Source: Thioalkalivibrio sp. K90mix
Lineage (GTDB): Bacteria; Pseudomonadota; Gammaproteobacteria; Ectothiorhodospirales; Ectothiorhodospiraceae
DNA length: 64,000 nucleotides
NCBI RefSeq assembly: GCF_000025545.1
Contig: NC_013930.1
Location: 176,257 to 240,256, forward strand
Direction: 5' to 3'
Shown here: positions 18,324 to 25,550 of the stretch, piece by piece
Position numbering within the stretch: position 1 is the first letter of the stretch
Layout: every line of letters begins with the position of its first letter
Notes under the pieces: generated by a model
The model's database searches: none
Told to the model about the DNA's origin: nothing
What the model saw: only the letters and a program-made list of their open reading frames with translations
Program-made: the position numbers and the translations under genes

Positions 18324-18965
18324 ATGTTAAGGAAAACGAAAATTGCGGTCGGCGTTGCCCTCACGTTGTCGATGATTTCATCGGGGTCGGCGATGGAGCG
18401 CGGCTCTGGAGCAATGAGCGGGTCGAGTGGTGATGATTACCACTCGGAGTCGATCCGCCAGAAACTGGGTGTCGATACAGGCAGCCTCTACGGAACCTCG
18501 GACCGCGGCGAGATCGAAGACCCTGATGTTCAGTTCGGCGGTGTGGATGCTTCAGATGCAGTGTTGCCAACTGAGTCGGAGCGATTCTATGCGCAGGCCC
18601 GGCAGACGTGTGAGGACAACGGTGGGGAGTGGTACTCGCCGGAGTGGATTTGCTCATTCGATATGCCCGAGCCGGTGGGGGAGGCCGGGACGTGCGAAGG
18701 CCTTGGAGGGTCGTGGACCAGCGGCTCGTGCGATGTGGCGCTCGAGCCAGAGCCAGAGCCAGAGCCTGAGCCCGAACCCGAACCCGAACCCGAACCCGAA
18801 CCCGAACCCGAACCGAGCGAAGTGCAAGTTGGGAGCGTGAGCTGGCGAATGACTGATAGCTTTGCCAGAAACAACCCGGACGTAGTCTGTAGGCAGCAAT
18901 TCGGTGAAGGTGTATGGGCTGAAAACGTTCGGCAAACCGGAGCAGATTGCTACTCCATGAATTAA
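18324..18965 (+). CDS. Secreted cysteine-repeat protein B with Pro-Glu rod
   Basis: The start ATG at 18324 (GTG at 18321 is an alternative) gives a signal peptide ending near SGSAM. The protein has the same IR-x-x-LG and IEDPDVQFGG modules as the gene before it. The cysteine units are CEDNGGEWYSPEWIC and CEGLGGSWTSGSC. A Pro-Glu dipeptide rod (about 12 units) follows, then a C-terminal domain with two more Cys. The rod should hold the last domain away from the rest as a stiff spacer. Function is unknown; it is probably exported and linked to the pilus operon. Confidence 0.75.
   Translation: MLRKTKIAVGVALTLSMISSGSAMERGSGAMSGSSGDDYHSESIRQKLGVDTGSLYGTSDRGEIEDPDVQFGGVDASDAVLPTESERFYAQARQTCEDNGGEWYSPEWICSFDMPEPVGEAGTCEGLGGSWTSGSCDVALEPEPEPEPEPEPEPEPEPEPEPEPSEVQVGSVSWRMTDSFARNNPDVVCRQQFGEGVWAENVRQTGADCYSMN
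18744..18814 (+). repeat. Hexamer tandem repeat coding Pro-Glu rod
   Basis: About 12 units of a 6-base repeat (gagcca drifting into cccgaa) code for alternating Glu and Pro. Any change in unit number keeps the reading frame. Confidence 0.95.
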
Positions 18966-19019
18966 AGCCACGAAACGGGGGCGCCGTCCTAATAGAACAT
19001 TGGCATTGAGGAGTAGAGC

Positions 19020-19814
19020 GTGAAAAAGAAGCAACTGAGCAGGGAAGTGCAGTCCGCGCTGGAAACAGCAGCGATCGGGGCAGCGGTGCTCGGTGGTCTG
19101 ACGTTGGCGATGGCGCCAACAGTTGCGGTTGCTGACGAAGGGGCGCATCGGGTCGTGATCACGTCATCAGGCGACCACGTAGGCAGCGTGACCGTGCCTC
19201 CGCCCGAACCCGAACCCGAACCCGAACCCGAACCCGAGCCCGAACCCGAGCCCGAACCCGAACCCGAGCCCGAACCCGAACCCGAGCCCGAACCCGAACC
19301 CGAACCCGAGCCCGAACCCGAGCCCGAACCCGAGCCCGAACCCGAGCCCGAACCCGAGCCCGAGCCGATCAACGCGGGCGGAGGGATGCAGGTGCCCCAT
19401 GGTGATGTGGCCGATGTGCCGCGTTTGGAGTGGGGTTGGGATGGTCAATATGGAGCGACTAGCTACACGTCTGGGCAACACAATGTGAGCCAGATGGACA
19501 GCGGGCAGCCGCTAGGGGCGTTTCCGCCGGCGTTGCATTGCGACCGCCTTGATGCGCATGGACATACCGATTGGTATTGGCCCGCGATCAATGAGCTGGA
19601 CACGATTGCTCAGTCGGGGGCATTGCCCGCGGCGGGGGCCGATCCCAATTCCGCGATCTGGGCCTCCACGGAATCACAAGGCGGAGGACTAGCGTCGGAC
19701 GAGCAAACGGCGTATCGGCTTCTCCATGACACGTCAGGAACCAACAGCGATCGAATCGAATCAACCTGGTCGCGAACGTTGAGCATGCAGGTCGTTTGCG
19801 TGAGGGATAATTAG
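19020..19814 (+). CDS. Secreted HRVVI-tag protein with Pro-Glu rod and DUF1566-like domain
   Basis: The GTG at 19020 is preceded by GAGG. The 264-residue product has a signal peptide ending at VAVADEG, then [14 protein letters not shown], a motif found at the same place in two other secreted proteins of the window. A Pro-Glu rod of about 55 residues follows. The C-terminal domain has [21 protein letters not shown] and VVCVRDN, which resembles DUF1566/Lcl-type modules seen in adhesins. I infer an exported binding protein whose head is held out on a rod. It closes the pilus operon. Confidence 0.75.
   Translation: MKKKQLSREVQSALETAAIGAAVLGGLTLAMAPTVAVADEGAHRVVITSSGDHVGSVTVPPPEPEPEPEPEPEPEPEPEPEPEPEPEPEPEPEPEPEPEPEPEPEPEPEPEPEPEPINAGGGMQVPHGDVADVPRLEWGWDGQYGATSYTSGQHNVSQMDSGQPLGAFPPALHCDRLDAHGHTDWYWPAINELDTIAQSGALPAAGADPNSAIWASTESQGGGLASDEQTAYRLLHDTSGTNSDRIESTWSRTLSMQVVCVRDN
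19203..19367 (+). repeat. Long hexamer repeat (cccgaa/cccgag) coding Pro-Glu rod
   Basis: About 27 units of cccgaa or cccgag run without break over 165 bases. The pattern of gaa and gag codons is itself partly periodic, which suggests growth by duplication of larger blocks. Confidence 0.97.
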
Positions 19815-19840
19815 CGGTAATATCGATTTACGCTACCTTT

Positions 19841-19849
19841 TGCTATAAT
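19841..19849 (+). promoter_or_regulatory. Extended -10 promoter for the recombinase gene
   Basis: TGCTATAAT, an extended -10 with a perfect TATAAT, lies 30 bases before the recombinase ATG. No good -35 hexamer is seen, as is common with the extended form. Confidence 0.6.
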
Positions 19850-19878
19850 CCGGGCCAGAGACGGCTTCGGAATGCGAC

Positions 19879-20847
19879 ATGACCGAATCAGGACCTGACA
19901 GCAAGGGCGCGGCCCCGGAAACCCCGGGTTCGCGCCCTTCTTCTTTTCGGCCTCATCGAGACTATGTCCGGACGTTGAATACCCCCGCGTCCAAGCGCAC
20001 GGGCGAGAAGGCGCTGCGGTCCGTCGCCGCCAGTCTCGGGTACGAATCACCGGACGCCGTGCCCTGGGAGACACTACGCCGCGGCGATGCCCTCGATCTG
20101 CGTGATGAGCTGGTATCACAGGAGCTTTCCCCCGCCACACAGTCGCTCTATCTCAGTGTTTTCCGGGGCGTGATGCACGAGGTGTGGGTCGCGGGCCGGA
20201 TCTCGGGAGACGAGTTCCAGCACATCCGTGAGGTGAAGGCCGCCAAGGGGAAACGCCAGCCTCGAGGCCGCGCTGTCGCCGAGGACGAGATGGACTGTTT
20301 CACCCAGCACCTGGAGCGGGATCGGACGCCCATTGGGATTCGCGATGCGGCCTTGGTCAACGTGCTCTACTCCACCGGGATGCGACGTTCGGAGGTTGTC
20401 GATCTGAGGATCGGCGACCTGGTGCCGGAGGAAAAGGCGGTACTGATACGAGGGAAAGGCAACCGGGAGCGAACGGGGTACATGGACGACGTGGCCTGGG
20501 ACGCCCTCAATCACTGGATCGATGAGGTTCGCGGTGAGCGTGATGGCCCGTTGTTCCTGCCTATGGCCCGGGGTGGGCATATCCAATGGAGGCGCATGAG
20601 TGACCAGGCGGTGGCGAAAGTCGTGCGCGAGCGCTCCATGGAGGCCGCGATGCCGCCTACCCTGCCCCATGATATGCGGCGATCCTTTGCGACGCAGCTC
20701 CTCGACAACGGGACGGATCTGCTGACGGTGCAGCGATTGATGGGGCACTCGTCGGTTACCACCACCCAGATCTATGATCGGCGTTCCGATGCCGCCAGTC
20801 GGGCGGCCGTGGACGGGCTCCGCCGAAAGCGAGGCAAGGATGCGTAA
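19879..20847 (+). CDS. Tyrosine recombinase / integrase
   Basis: The 322-residue protein has a SAM-like N-terminal DNA-binding domain and a complete catalytic set. Arg is in TGMRRSEVVDLR (about 167) and Lys in RGKGNRER (about 192). H-x-x-R is in PHDMRRSFATQLL (about 263-266), His in LMGHSSVTTT (about 288), and the nucleophilic Tyr in QIYDRR (about 298). Proteins of this class resolve multimers, integrate elements or invert DNA. It sits downstream of pilV, where R64 has its shufflon recombinase, but no inverted recombination sites are seen. Plasmid dimer resolution or element integration is at least as likely. Confidence 0.92.
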   Translation: MTESGPDSKGAAPETPGSRPSSFRPHRDYVRTLNTPASKRTGEKALRSVAASLGYESPDAVPWETLRRGDALDLRDELVSQELSPATQSLYLSVFRGVMHEVWVAGRISGDEFQHIREVKAAKGKRQPRGRAVAEDEMDCFTQHLERDRTPIGIRDAALVNVLYSTGMRRSEVVDLRIGDLVPEEKAVLIRGKGNRERTGYMDDVAWDALNHWIDEVRGERDGPLFLPMARGGHIQWRRMSDQAVAKVVRERSMEAAMPPTLPHDMRRSFATQLLDNGTDLLTVQRLMGHSSVTTTQIYDRRSDAASRAAVDGLRRKRGKDA

Positions 20848-20903
20848 GGTGAGCGTGGAAAAGTGCGAAGGTTTTCGCATCGTCCCGCAAGACAGGGCAA
20901 AAC

Positions 20904-20926
20904 AACTTATGCAACAATTATACAAC
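20904..20926 (+). repeat. Two tandem imperfect 11-12-bp repeats after the recombinase gene
   Basis: AACTTATGCAAC is followed at once by AATTATACAAC. It is AT-rich in a GC-rich setting and lies 57 bases past the recombinase stop. It could be a recombinase arm or core site; this is unproven. Confidence 0.4.
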
Positions 20927-20992
20927 CGGTTGGCGAGAGCTATCCGACCCGAATTACCTGACACCCTCACAGGTAATGTTTGCAGGACCCAG

Positions 20993-21029
20993 GACGTAGC
21001 TCCAGCGCCTCGGAGCTGCGTCTTTTTTT
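20993..21029 (+). terminator. Rho-independent terminator
   Basis: GACGTAGCTCC pairs with GGAGCTGCGTC (one mismatch) across a 7-base loop and is followed by seven T. It ends the recombinase transcript. Confidence 0.88.
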
Positions 21030-21108
21030 CTTCCTGGGGCCTCTTCTCGCGCCCGCTCAAATGGACTCCACCATTCGCTCAAGGAACCGCGGGTGCCGGG
21101 GTGCCACT

Positions 21109-21465
21109 ATGGGGCTGAACCCTCGATCGTTGCCGCCATCGCTTGGCCACCAGGAAACAAGCGACCGGGGGCCGTTTGGCGTCATCGACGACACGGACCA
21201 GAACACCGATCCGGGATATGGGGCCTTGTTTTCACCGCCCGATGGGTTCGAAGGAAACTTCAGCGACTACAAGGCCCTGATGAGGCGACGGTTGCGGGAT
21301 CACGCGTGGCGTAACCGCATCCTAGAGGTGTCTCGGCAATATGCCCGACCGGCCCCGCGTGACCCCCGAATTCGGGTGGATGGTCGCTACCGGGTCCCGG
21401 CGCGCGCCTTGATGCGCGAGTTCGCCGCCTGGGCTCGCAAGACCGGTCGTTCTCGTGGCGCGTAG
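21109..21465 (+). CDS. Hypothetical 118-residue protein upstream of DUF559 nuclease
   Basis: No family is recognised. The product is basic in its C-terminal half (MRRRLRDHAWRNRILEVSRQ, then a conserved-looking RIRVDGRYRVPA). It overlaps the next gene by 11 bases, so the two are probably translated together. An upstream in-frame ATG at 21061 would add 16 residues; neither start has a strong ribosome site. It may be a DNA-binding partner of the nuclease next to it. Confidence 0.5.
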   Translation: MGLNPRSLPPSLGHQETSDRGPFGVIDDTDQNTDPGYGALFSPPDGFEGNFSDYKALMRRRLRDHAWRNRILEVSRQYARPAPRDPRIRVDGRYRVPARALMREFAAWARKTGRSRGA

Positions 21466-21943
21466 CCGCCGCATGACGATTCAGGAGGCCGTTCAGATGG
21501 GTTTCCTTACGGCGGCCGAGGCGAAGAAGCAAGCGGCTCAGCCGTGTGTGGCGCGCAAGGCCGCCTCGAGAGCGCGATCGGGCCGGCGGCGCCCCGCTCC
21601 CGCCGTCGATCCGCAACAGATTCTGGCGCAGGCCCTCAAAGAGCGACTGGGCTCGGACGCGGTTCAGGAGGAAGTCACGGGGCTGGTGCCGGGGCGCGCG
21701 TACCGCGTGGATATGCTTCTACCAGCCTCGGGGGTTGTCATCGAATTCGACGGCTTTCAGTACCATCGCAGCAAGGCCGCGTTCCAGAAGGACCGGGAGC
21801 GTCAGAACCGCCTGGTGCGGGAGGGCTATCGTGTCCTTCGCTATTTCAACCGGCAAGTGCGAGACGGTCTGGAAGAGGTTGTGCAGGAGGTCGTGGAGAT
21901 CCACGGGCGATTTGATCGAAAGGGCGACCGTTCGGCCGTGTAG
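21455..21943 (+). CDS. DUF559/Vsr-like PD-(D/E)XK nuclease
   Basis: The 162-residue protein has a basic N-terminal tail. The C-terminal nuclease fold contains RVDMLLPASGVVIEFDGFQY and later REGYRVLRYFNRQV. The spacing of Asp in VDML, Glu in IEFDG and the final RVLRYFNRQV block is that of DUF559/very-short-patch-repair-type endonucleases. It would cut or nick DNA. The GTG start overlaps the preceding gene. The target and biological role (repair, defence or mobility) cannot be read from sequence. Confidence 0.72.
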   Translation: MARSRRMTIQEAVQMGFLTAAEAKKQAAQPCVARKAASRARSGRRRPAPAVDPQQILAQALKERLGSDAVQEEVTGLVPGRAYRVDMLLPASGVVIEFDGFQYHRSKAAFQKDRERQNRLVREGYRVLRYFNRQVRDGLEEVVQEVVEIHGRFDRKGDRSAV

Positions 21944-22056
21944 CAAAACAACCCGGTCCCGGCGGCGCGGGGTTTTGTGTCTGGAGGCGCGACCCGACGG
22001 GTTTGTTTTGCAATCGAGATGCCCCCGTTACCTGCTGCTGCGATCGCGCAAAGAAG

Positions 22057-22086
22057 AAGGGCCCGGTGCTGTCGCGCTGGGCCCTT
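22057..22086. terminator. Bidirectional terminator between convergent genes
   Basis: AAGGGCCC and GGGCCCTT flank a GC-rich loop. TTTT follows on the plus strand and a TTCTTCTTT run on the minus strand. It separates the nuclease gene from the minus-strand LysM operon. Confidence 0.75.
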
Positions 22087-22094
22087 TTCATGGA

Positions 22095-22229
22095 CTACGA
22101 TTCCGCCGGATCCGGTGGTGGACTTCGCCGGAGCCGTCGCCACCCTGCAATGACGTTACGGCGAATCACCGGCTCGATCATAAAGCCGGCTATGAAGAAC
22201 AGCACGAATAGCAGATTGCTGGCGCACAT
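22095..22229 (-). CDS. Small membrane protein, 44 residues
   Basis: On the minus strand an ATG at 22229 follows AAGGAG eight bases upstream. The product has one hydrophobic helix, LLFVLFFIAGFMI, then a basic tail with RRNVIAGWRRLRR. It starts 19 bases after the LysM-protein stop and is followed by a terminator, so it is the last gene of that operon. Function unknown; the good ribosome site and membrane helix argue that it is real. Confidence 0.6.
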   Translation of the reverse strand: MCASNLLFVLFFIAGFMIEPVIRRNVIAGWRRLRRSPPPDPAES

Positions 22230-22247
22230 GATGATGTCTCCTTGGGC

Positions 22248-23672
22248 CTAGCGACGGGACTGTAGCTGGGCCTCGATGGCCTGGAGTTCGCGCCGCAGCT
22301 GATCCGCCTGCTCGGCACCGCTGCCTTGGGCCCCCGGGGCACGCTGGCGTTCTGCCTCGCGGGGTTGCATCCCCTCGCCGCCGACCATGATCGTGTGCGA
22401 CCGTTCGGCGCCATCGGCTCGATGCGTGCTCACCTGCTGGGCGTATTCGTGTCCTTCCTGGAGTGGTACCGGCTGAACGTTGAGGGTCATGTGGCTGGCG
22501 GCCACGCCCTTCAGGGGGCGGAAGGATTCCTCGGTCACCTCGACCGGGGGCGGTGACTTGATGAGAGAGGCCCAGGAGCCGGAGTGGATCACATCTTCGT
22601 CCGGTATCTCAAGGGTTGTGCCGATCATCAGGTCGTCGGGGTTGCCGTTGCGGAACGCATGCGGGTTCTCGCGCACAATGGCCGCGGCGGCGTCGTAGAT
22701 GTCGTGTCGGCTCAGGTCAAAATGCTGCTGGGCGATATCCAGCACCGTATCCCCGCGTTCGATCGGCCCGTAGGTCGGGACCTCGTCCGGATCGGGGGCC
22801 GGCCGGTGCGGGTCGTGCATCGCTTCCGGGGGCTGGGACACGTCACGGTCGACGCGGCCGGTGGGGGCCATATCCCCTACCACGTCCACCGGGTTGATGG
22901 TCTGGACCGCGTTCTCGGCCAGCATCTCGATGCTGATTGGTTCGCAGTGCATGGCGTCGCCCACCCGTGAGCACTCCATGTAGACATCACCATCGTCCTC
23001 CGCCAGCTCGGGGCCGTCTTCAGACGGGGCCGCCTCTGCGTCCTGTGCCGGTTTTGGTTCGACATTGAGATCCGGTATCTCGGGCATCTCAGGCGCCGGT
23101 GCCGGAGACGGCGCGCGGTACGGTGTGGGGGCGTGCGCCGACGGATCGGCGGGCGCGGTGACAGCGGGCCCCGGGATTGGCCCGGAGTCCGGACTGGCAG
23201 CGGGTTCGGGTTCACCGGCGGCGTCGTCCGAGTAGCCGGGCATCTCCTCCTGCGGGACCCAATCCTTCTCGCCCTTCTGCGGGAAATCGGGCGAATCTGA
23301 TTTGTCTGACTTGGCTTCCGGCGCCATCGAGGGAGCGCCGGGGTGATACTGACCGATCGGATTCGGGAACGGGCGCTGGTCCAGTTCCCGACTCCACTCA
23401 ATCGCCGTGTCACAGCCTTCGCAGACCTCGGCGGCCCCGGCCGGGCGGCTGAGGGTTTCGAGCATCGCGGCACGCGGTCCGTTCTCGATCTGATTGGAAC
23501 GCTCGCCCATGCTGGACCAATCGGTCTGAGCGGCGCCGATACCCAGTGCAAACGCCACAGCCAGCCCGCCCGCCAGGGTGGACATGCGGAAGGTCACCGG
23601 AGGGTTGGATTCGGCGCTCGTGCGTTGGGAGGTGGGTTGCGGAATGACCGCGGGGAGATTCGTCTTGCTCAT
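22248..23672 (-). CDS. LysM-domain membrane protein (FimV-like)
   Basis: The 474-residue protein has a short cytoplasmic end, one membrane segment (about 31-48), a CEGC pair and a long Pro/Glu/Asp-rich periplasmic linker. A LysM domain follows (about 298-357) with ERGDTVLDIAQQHFD, REN and GTTLEIPD. The C-terminus is a charged coiled coil with RRELQAIEAQLQ. LysM binds peptidoglycan. The layout recalls FimV, which positions pilus machines at the pole, so a role in placing the pili coded here is possible. The DnaA-box palindrome lies just upstream of its start. Confidence 0.7.
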   Translation of the reverse strand: MSKTNLPAVIPQPTSQRTSAESNPPVTFRMSTLAGGLAVAFALGIGAAQTDWSSMGERSNQIENGPRAAMLETLSRPAGAAEVCEGCDTAIEWSRELDQRPFPNPIGQYHPGAPSMAPEAKSDKSDSPDFPQKGEKDWVPQEEMPGYSDDAAGEPEPAASPDSGPIPGPAVTAPADPSAHAPTPYRAPSPAPAPEMPEIPDLNVEPKPAQDAEAAPSEDGPELAEDDGDVYMECSRVGDAMHCEPISIEMLAENAVQTINPVDVVGDMAPTGRVDRDVSQPPEAMHDPHRPAPDPDEVPTYGPIERGDTVLDIAQQHFDLSRHDIYDAAAAIVRENPHAFRNGNPDDLMIGTTLEIPDEDVIHSGSWASLIKSPPPVEVTEESFRPLKGVAASHMTLNVQPVPLQEGHEYAQQVSTHRADGAERSHTIMVGGEGMQPREAERQRAPGAQGSGAEQADQLRRELQAIEAQLQSRR

Positions 23673-23719
23673 GGTTCATCATCCTTGATTGCACTCGTGG
23701 ATCGAGTCCGTCCCCCGAA

Positions 23720-23744
23720 GTTATCCACAGAATCTGTGGATAAC
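23720..23744. promoter_or_regulatory. Paired consensus DnaA boxes in a palindrome
   Basis: TTATCCACA at 23721-23729 faces TGTGGATAA at 23735-23743, both perfect consensus DnaA boxes. The full palindrome has 11-base arms with a 3-base centre. It lies in a 146-base intergenic stretch between the LysM gene and csrA. Such sites mark replication origins or DnaA-controlled promoters. Confidence 0.8.
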
Positions 23745-23792
23745 CTTGTGGACGTCGCACGCAAACCTTTGCGAGCGGTTCATTCTAACGGC

Positions 23793-23809
23793 TGATCAAA
23801 ATTTGATCA
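23793..23809. promoter_or_regulatory. Palindrome TGATCAAAATTTGATCA
   Basis: Eight-base arms around one base, with two GATC sites, lie between the DnaA boxes and the csrA stop. It could be an operator or part of an origin. Confidence 0.5.
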
Positions 23810-23818
23810 TGGGCCGTT

Positions 23819-24085
23819 TTACGTCGGGCGATGGTCCTCATCATCCGACGCTTCCTGGCGGGCCCGTTCGAGCAGTTCCGAGCGTACGATCTCCACGTCG
23901 CGATCGGCCTGGATGCCGATGCGGACCTGGGAGCCCAGGATCATGGCGACCTCGACGACGATGGTGCGGCCGTCCACGTTGATGTGGAGGCTTTCGCCCT
24001 GGCGTCGGCCGAGGATCAGGTTGGGCTTGCGCGTTGCTTTATTGCCGTTGGCTTCGCGGCGCGGATTCGGTTTGGGATTCGACAT
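23819..24085 (-). CDS. csrA: CsrA-family RNA-binding regulator
   Basis: The ATG at 24085 follows GGAGGT. The 88-residue protein has a basic N-terminal extension of about 20 residues. It then has the CsrA core: LILGRRQGESLHINVDG, VEVAMILGSQVRIGIQA and DRDVEIVRSELLERAR. CsrA dimers bind GGA-containing hairpins around ribosome sites and change translation or mRNA stability. Plasmid-borne CsrA proteins are known in transferable elements, where they may tune pilus or transfer genes. Many ribosome sites in this window lie in GGA-bearing hairpins, so local targets are plausible. Confidence 0.88.
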   Translation of the reverse strand: MSNPKPNPRREANGNKATRKPNLILGRRQGESLHINVDGRTIVVEVAMILGSQVRIGIQADRDVEIVRSELLERARQEASDDEDHRPT

Positions 24086-24229
24086 GGTGACCTCCAATGG
24101 TCGAAGTGGTGGACATGGAGGCACTTGTTCGCGGTCGATGCGGTTGGCGTCCCTGCCATGTCATAGCGGCGTTCCGTTTGCCTTTTCCATCCATGAGTGT
24201 AGTGCGTAACAGGTCCTATTGTTGCAGTT

Positions 24230-25054
24230 TCAGCCCGTCGTGGGTAGGGAGCGGGCGCAATAAATCGGCGCGTGGTCGATCAGGGGTTCGGACTCGATGC
24301 GGCGGTCGGCGCGCGGCTTGCGCGCCGCGGCCGGGCGCGGCTCCTGGTTGTGGCTCGGCGGTGCTCCGCCCGGGGGCATCGGAAACAGGATCGGCGAGTG
24401 CGCGACCACCATGCGCTTGCCGCCGTGTCGGAACTGAACATTGGCACGCAGGTGTTCCTGCGGCGGGTAGGCCTCGTACAGGTCGATGGCGTCCGGCACG
24501 CCCGCCAGCACCTGCCGCGCATGCTCCAGGTCCTCCTCCTGCTGGAAGATGGCCTCGAGGCGGATTTCCGCTTCGGCGCGGGTCAGGCGTTTCAGGGGGC
24601 GATGGGCGCGGGCCATGGTGAAGCCAACCGCGCGCACCTCGTCCTCGACCCAGAGGACGTGGCGGTAGAGCTGGCGCAGGCTCACCCGCGGGCCGATCCA
24701 CAGGCGCAGGCGCTCCTTGGCGATCTTGCGCGCCTGGTGCCCGCCGAACGCCAGGCGCAGGTCGGCCACGGCCTCGGCCAGGGCGTCCTTGGCGGCGTTG
24801 TACTGCTCCACCCGCAGCAGGGTGTCGTGGCTGACCCCGATCAGGCCCGGGGCCTGGTGCGTGAGGGTGGTTTCCCCGTAGTCCACCGAGGTTGCATGCA
24901 CGATCAGCTCGTTCAGCGACGGGGTGGGTGTCCCCGCCCCCCAGGCGTAGCGTTCCGGGGCCTCCTGCATCACGGCCTCGCGCAGACGATCCCGCAGCCG
25001 CAGCACCTGTTCGGCGGTTTCCTTCAGTCGGATTTCGGCATCGGTGTCGGCCAT
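24230..25054 (-). CDS. Tus-like replication terminus-binding protein
   Basis: The start is placed at an ATG just after GGAGGGG; a GTG nine codons upstream is possible. The 274-residue protein resembles Tus in its central part: SLRQLYRHVLWVEDEVRAVG, then a basic stretch and LTRAEAEIRLE. These compare well with the Tus segment containing AYRTL, LRFGWAN and RDEVLAQLE. A later LRANVQFRHGGKRMVVAHSP matches the Tus strand with VWYKGDQKQV. Tus binds Ter sites and stops DnaB helicase from one side. A 14-base sequence just upstream of the gene recurs inverted 320 bases away and is a candidate site. The call rests on pattern comparison by eye. Confidence 0.68.
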   Translation of the reverse strand: MADTDAEIRLKETAEQVLRLRDRLREAVMQEAPERYAWGAGTPTPSLNELIVHATSVDYGETTLTHQAPGLIGVSHDTLLRVEQYNAAKDALAEAVADLRLAFGGHQARKIAKERLRLWIGPRVSLRQLYRHVLWVEDEVRAVGFTMARAHRPLKRLTRAEAEIRLEAIFQQEEDLEHARQVLAGVPDAIDLYEAYPPQEHLRANVQFRHGGKRMVVAHSPILFPMPPGGAPPSHNQEPRPAAARKPRADRRIESEPLIDHAPIYCARSLPTTG

Positions 25055-25099
25055 ATCCCCTCCCGGGCGTGCATCCTGCACCTATTTCGGCCCTCAAAA

Positions 25100-25113
25100 T
25101 ATACCATAGTTCA
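25100..25113 (+). repeat. Candidate Ter-like site, copy 1
   Basis: TATACCATAGTTCA lies about 46 bases upstream of the Tus-like start. A perfect inverted copy is at 25433. In E. coli a Ter site overlaps the tus promoter, which is a similar arrangement. Confidence 0.5.
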
Positions 25114-25432
25114 CAGTTCCTCCGAATGCCAGGGGTGCGCCCCGGACCCCATTGCCAGCCCTCCGGCCCCGCCTCGGTTCTTCCTTCCTTGAGCTGGACC
25201 CTCTTCTTGAATCCCCCTTCAGTCGCGCGCGCGGTTCGCCAAGGGGAGGCCCCGGCCCTGTCGGGCTCCCCCAGCGCCCCACTGCGTGGGGGTACCCGTA
25301 CCGTTTTGCCCGGACACTGACGCAGAAGGGCCCCGGGGAGAAGAGAGAGGACTCAAGGGAAAACCGATAGGGGAAGCCAGGATCGGGCGTTGGGGTGACC
25401 CTGGATGGGTGATCAGGGAATGGGGAACGCTA

Positions 25433-25446
25433 TGAACTATGGTATA
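25433..25446 (-). repeat. Candidate Ter-like site, copy 2 (inverted)
   Basis: TGAACTATGGTATA is the exact reverse complement of the copy at 25100. Further matching bases (AG, then TTCC after an offset) extend the similarity. Confidence 0.5.
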
Positions 25447-25550
25447 AATTCTGGGCTGAAAAACGGGTTTGCCCCGCGCGTGCGACGCCGTTAGGATCTT
25501 GGTCGCTGGCTCGTCAGGACGACGGGCGTCATCGAAGGGAATCGAATCGC

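Larger units (their letters stand above)
25055..25550. other. Intergenic region upstream of the Tus-like and EAL genes
   Basis: About 500 bases without a gene, between divergent genes. It holds the two 14-base inverted repeats described separately and is otherwise GC-rich with no clear ORF. Promoters for both flanking genes should lie here, but no strong -35/-10 pair stands out. Confidence 0.6.

Noticed and set aside
18989..19481. Minus-strand frames coding long Gly-Ser and Phe-Gly runs
   Set aside because: They are only the antisense reading of the Pro-Glu hexamer repeat.
16528..20847. R64-type shufflon beside pilV and the recombinase
   Set aside because: No inverted copies of a recombination site or alternative pilV 3' ends were found; the recombinase has general XerC/D-like features.
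20839..21118. Plus-strand frame starting at the end of the recombinase gene
   Set aside because: It runs straight through a strong terminator at 20993-21029 and has no ribosome site.
24216..25097. Long Gly/Pro/Arg-rich minus-strand frame overlapping the Tus-like gene
   Set aside because: Composition is typical of an out-of-frame reading of high-GC DNA; the other frame has Tus-like blocks and a ribosome site.
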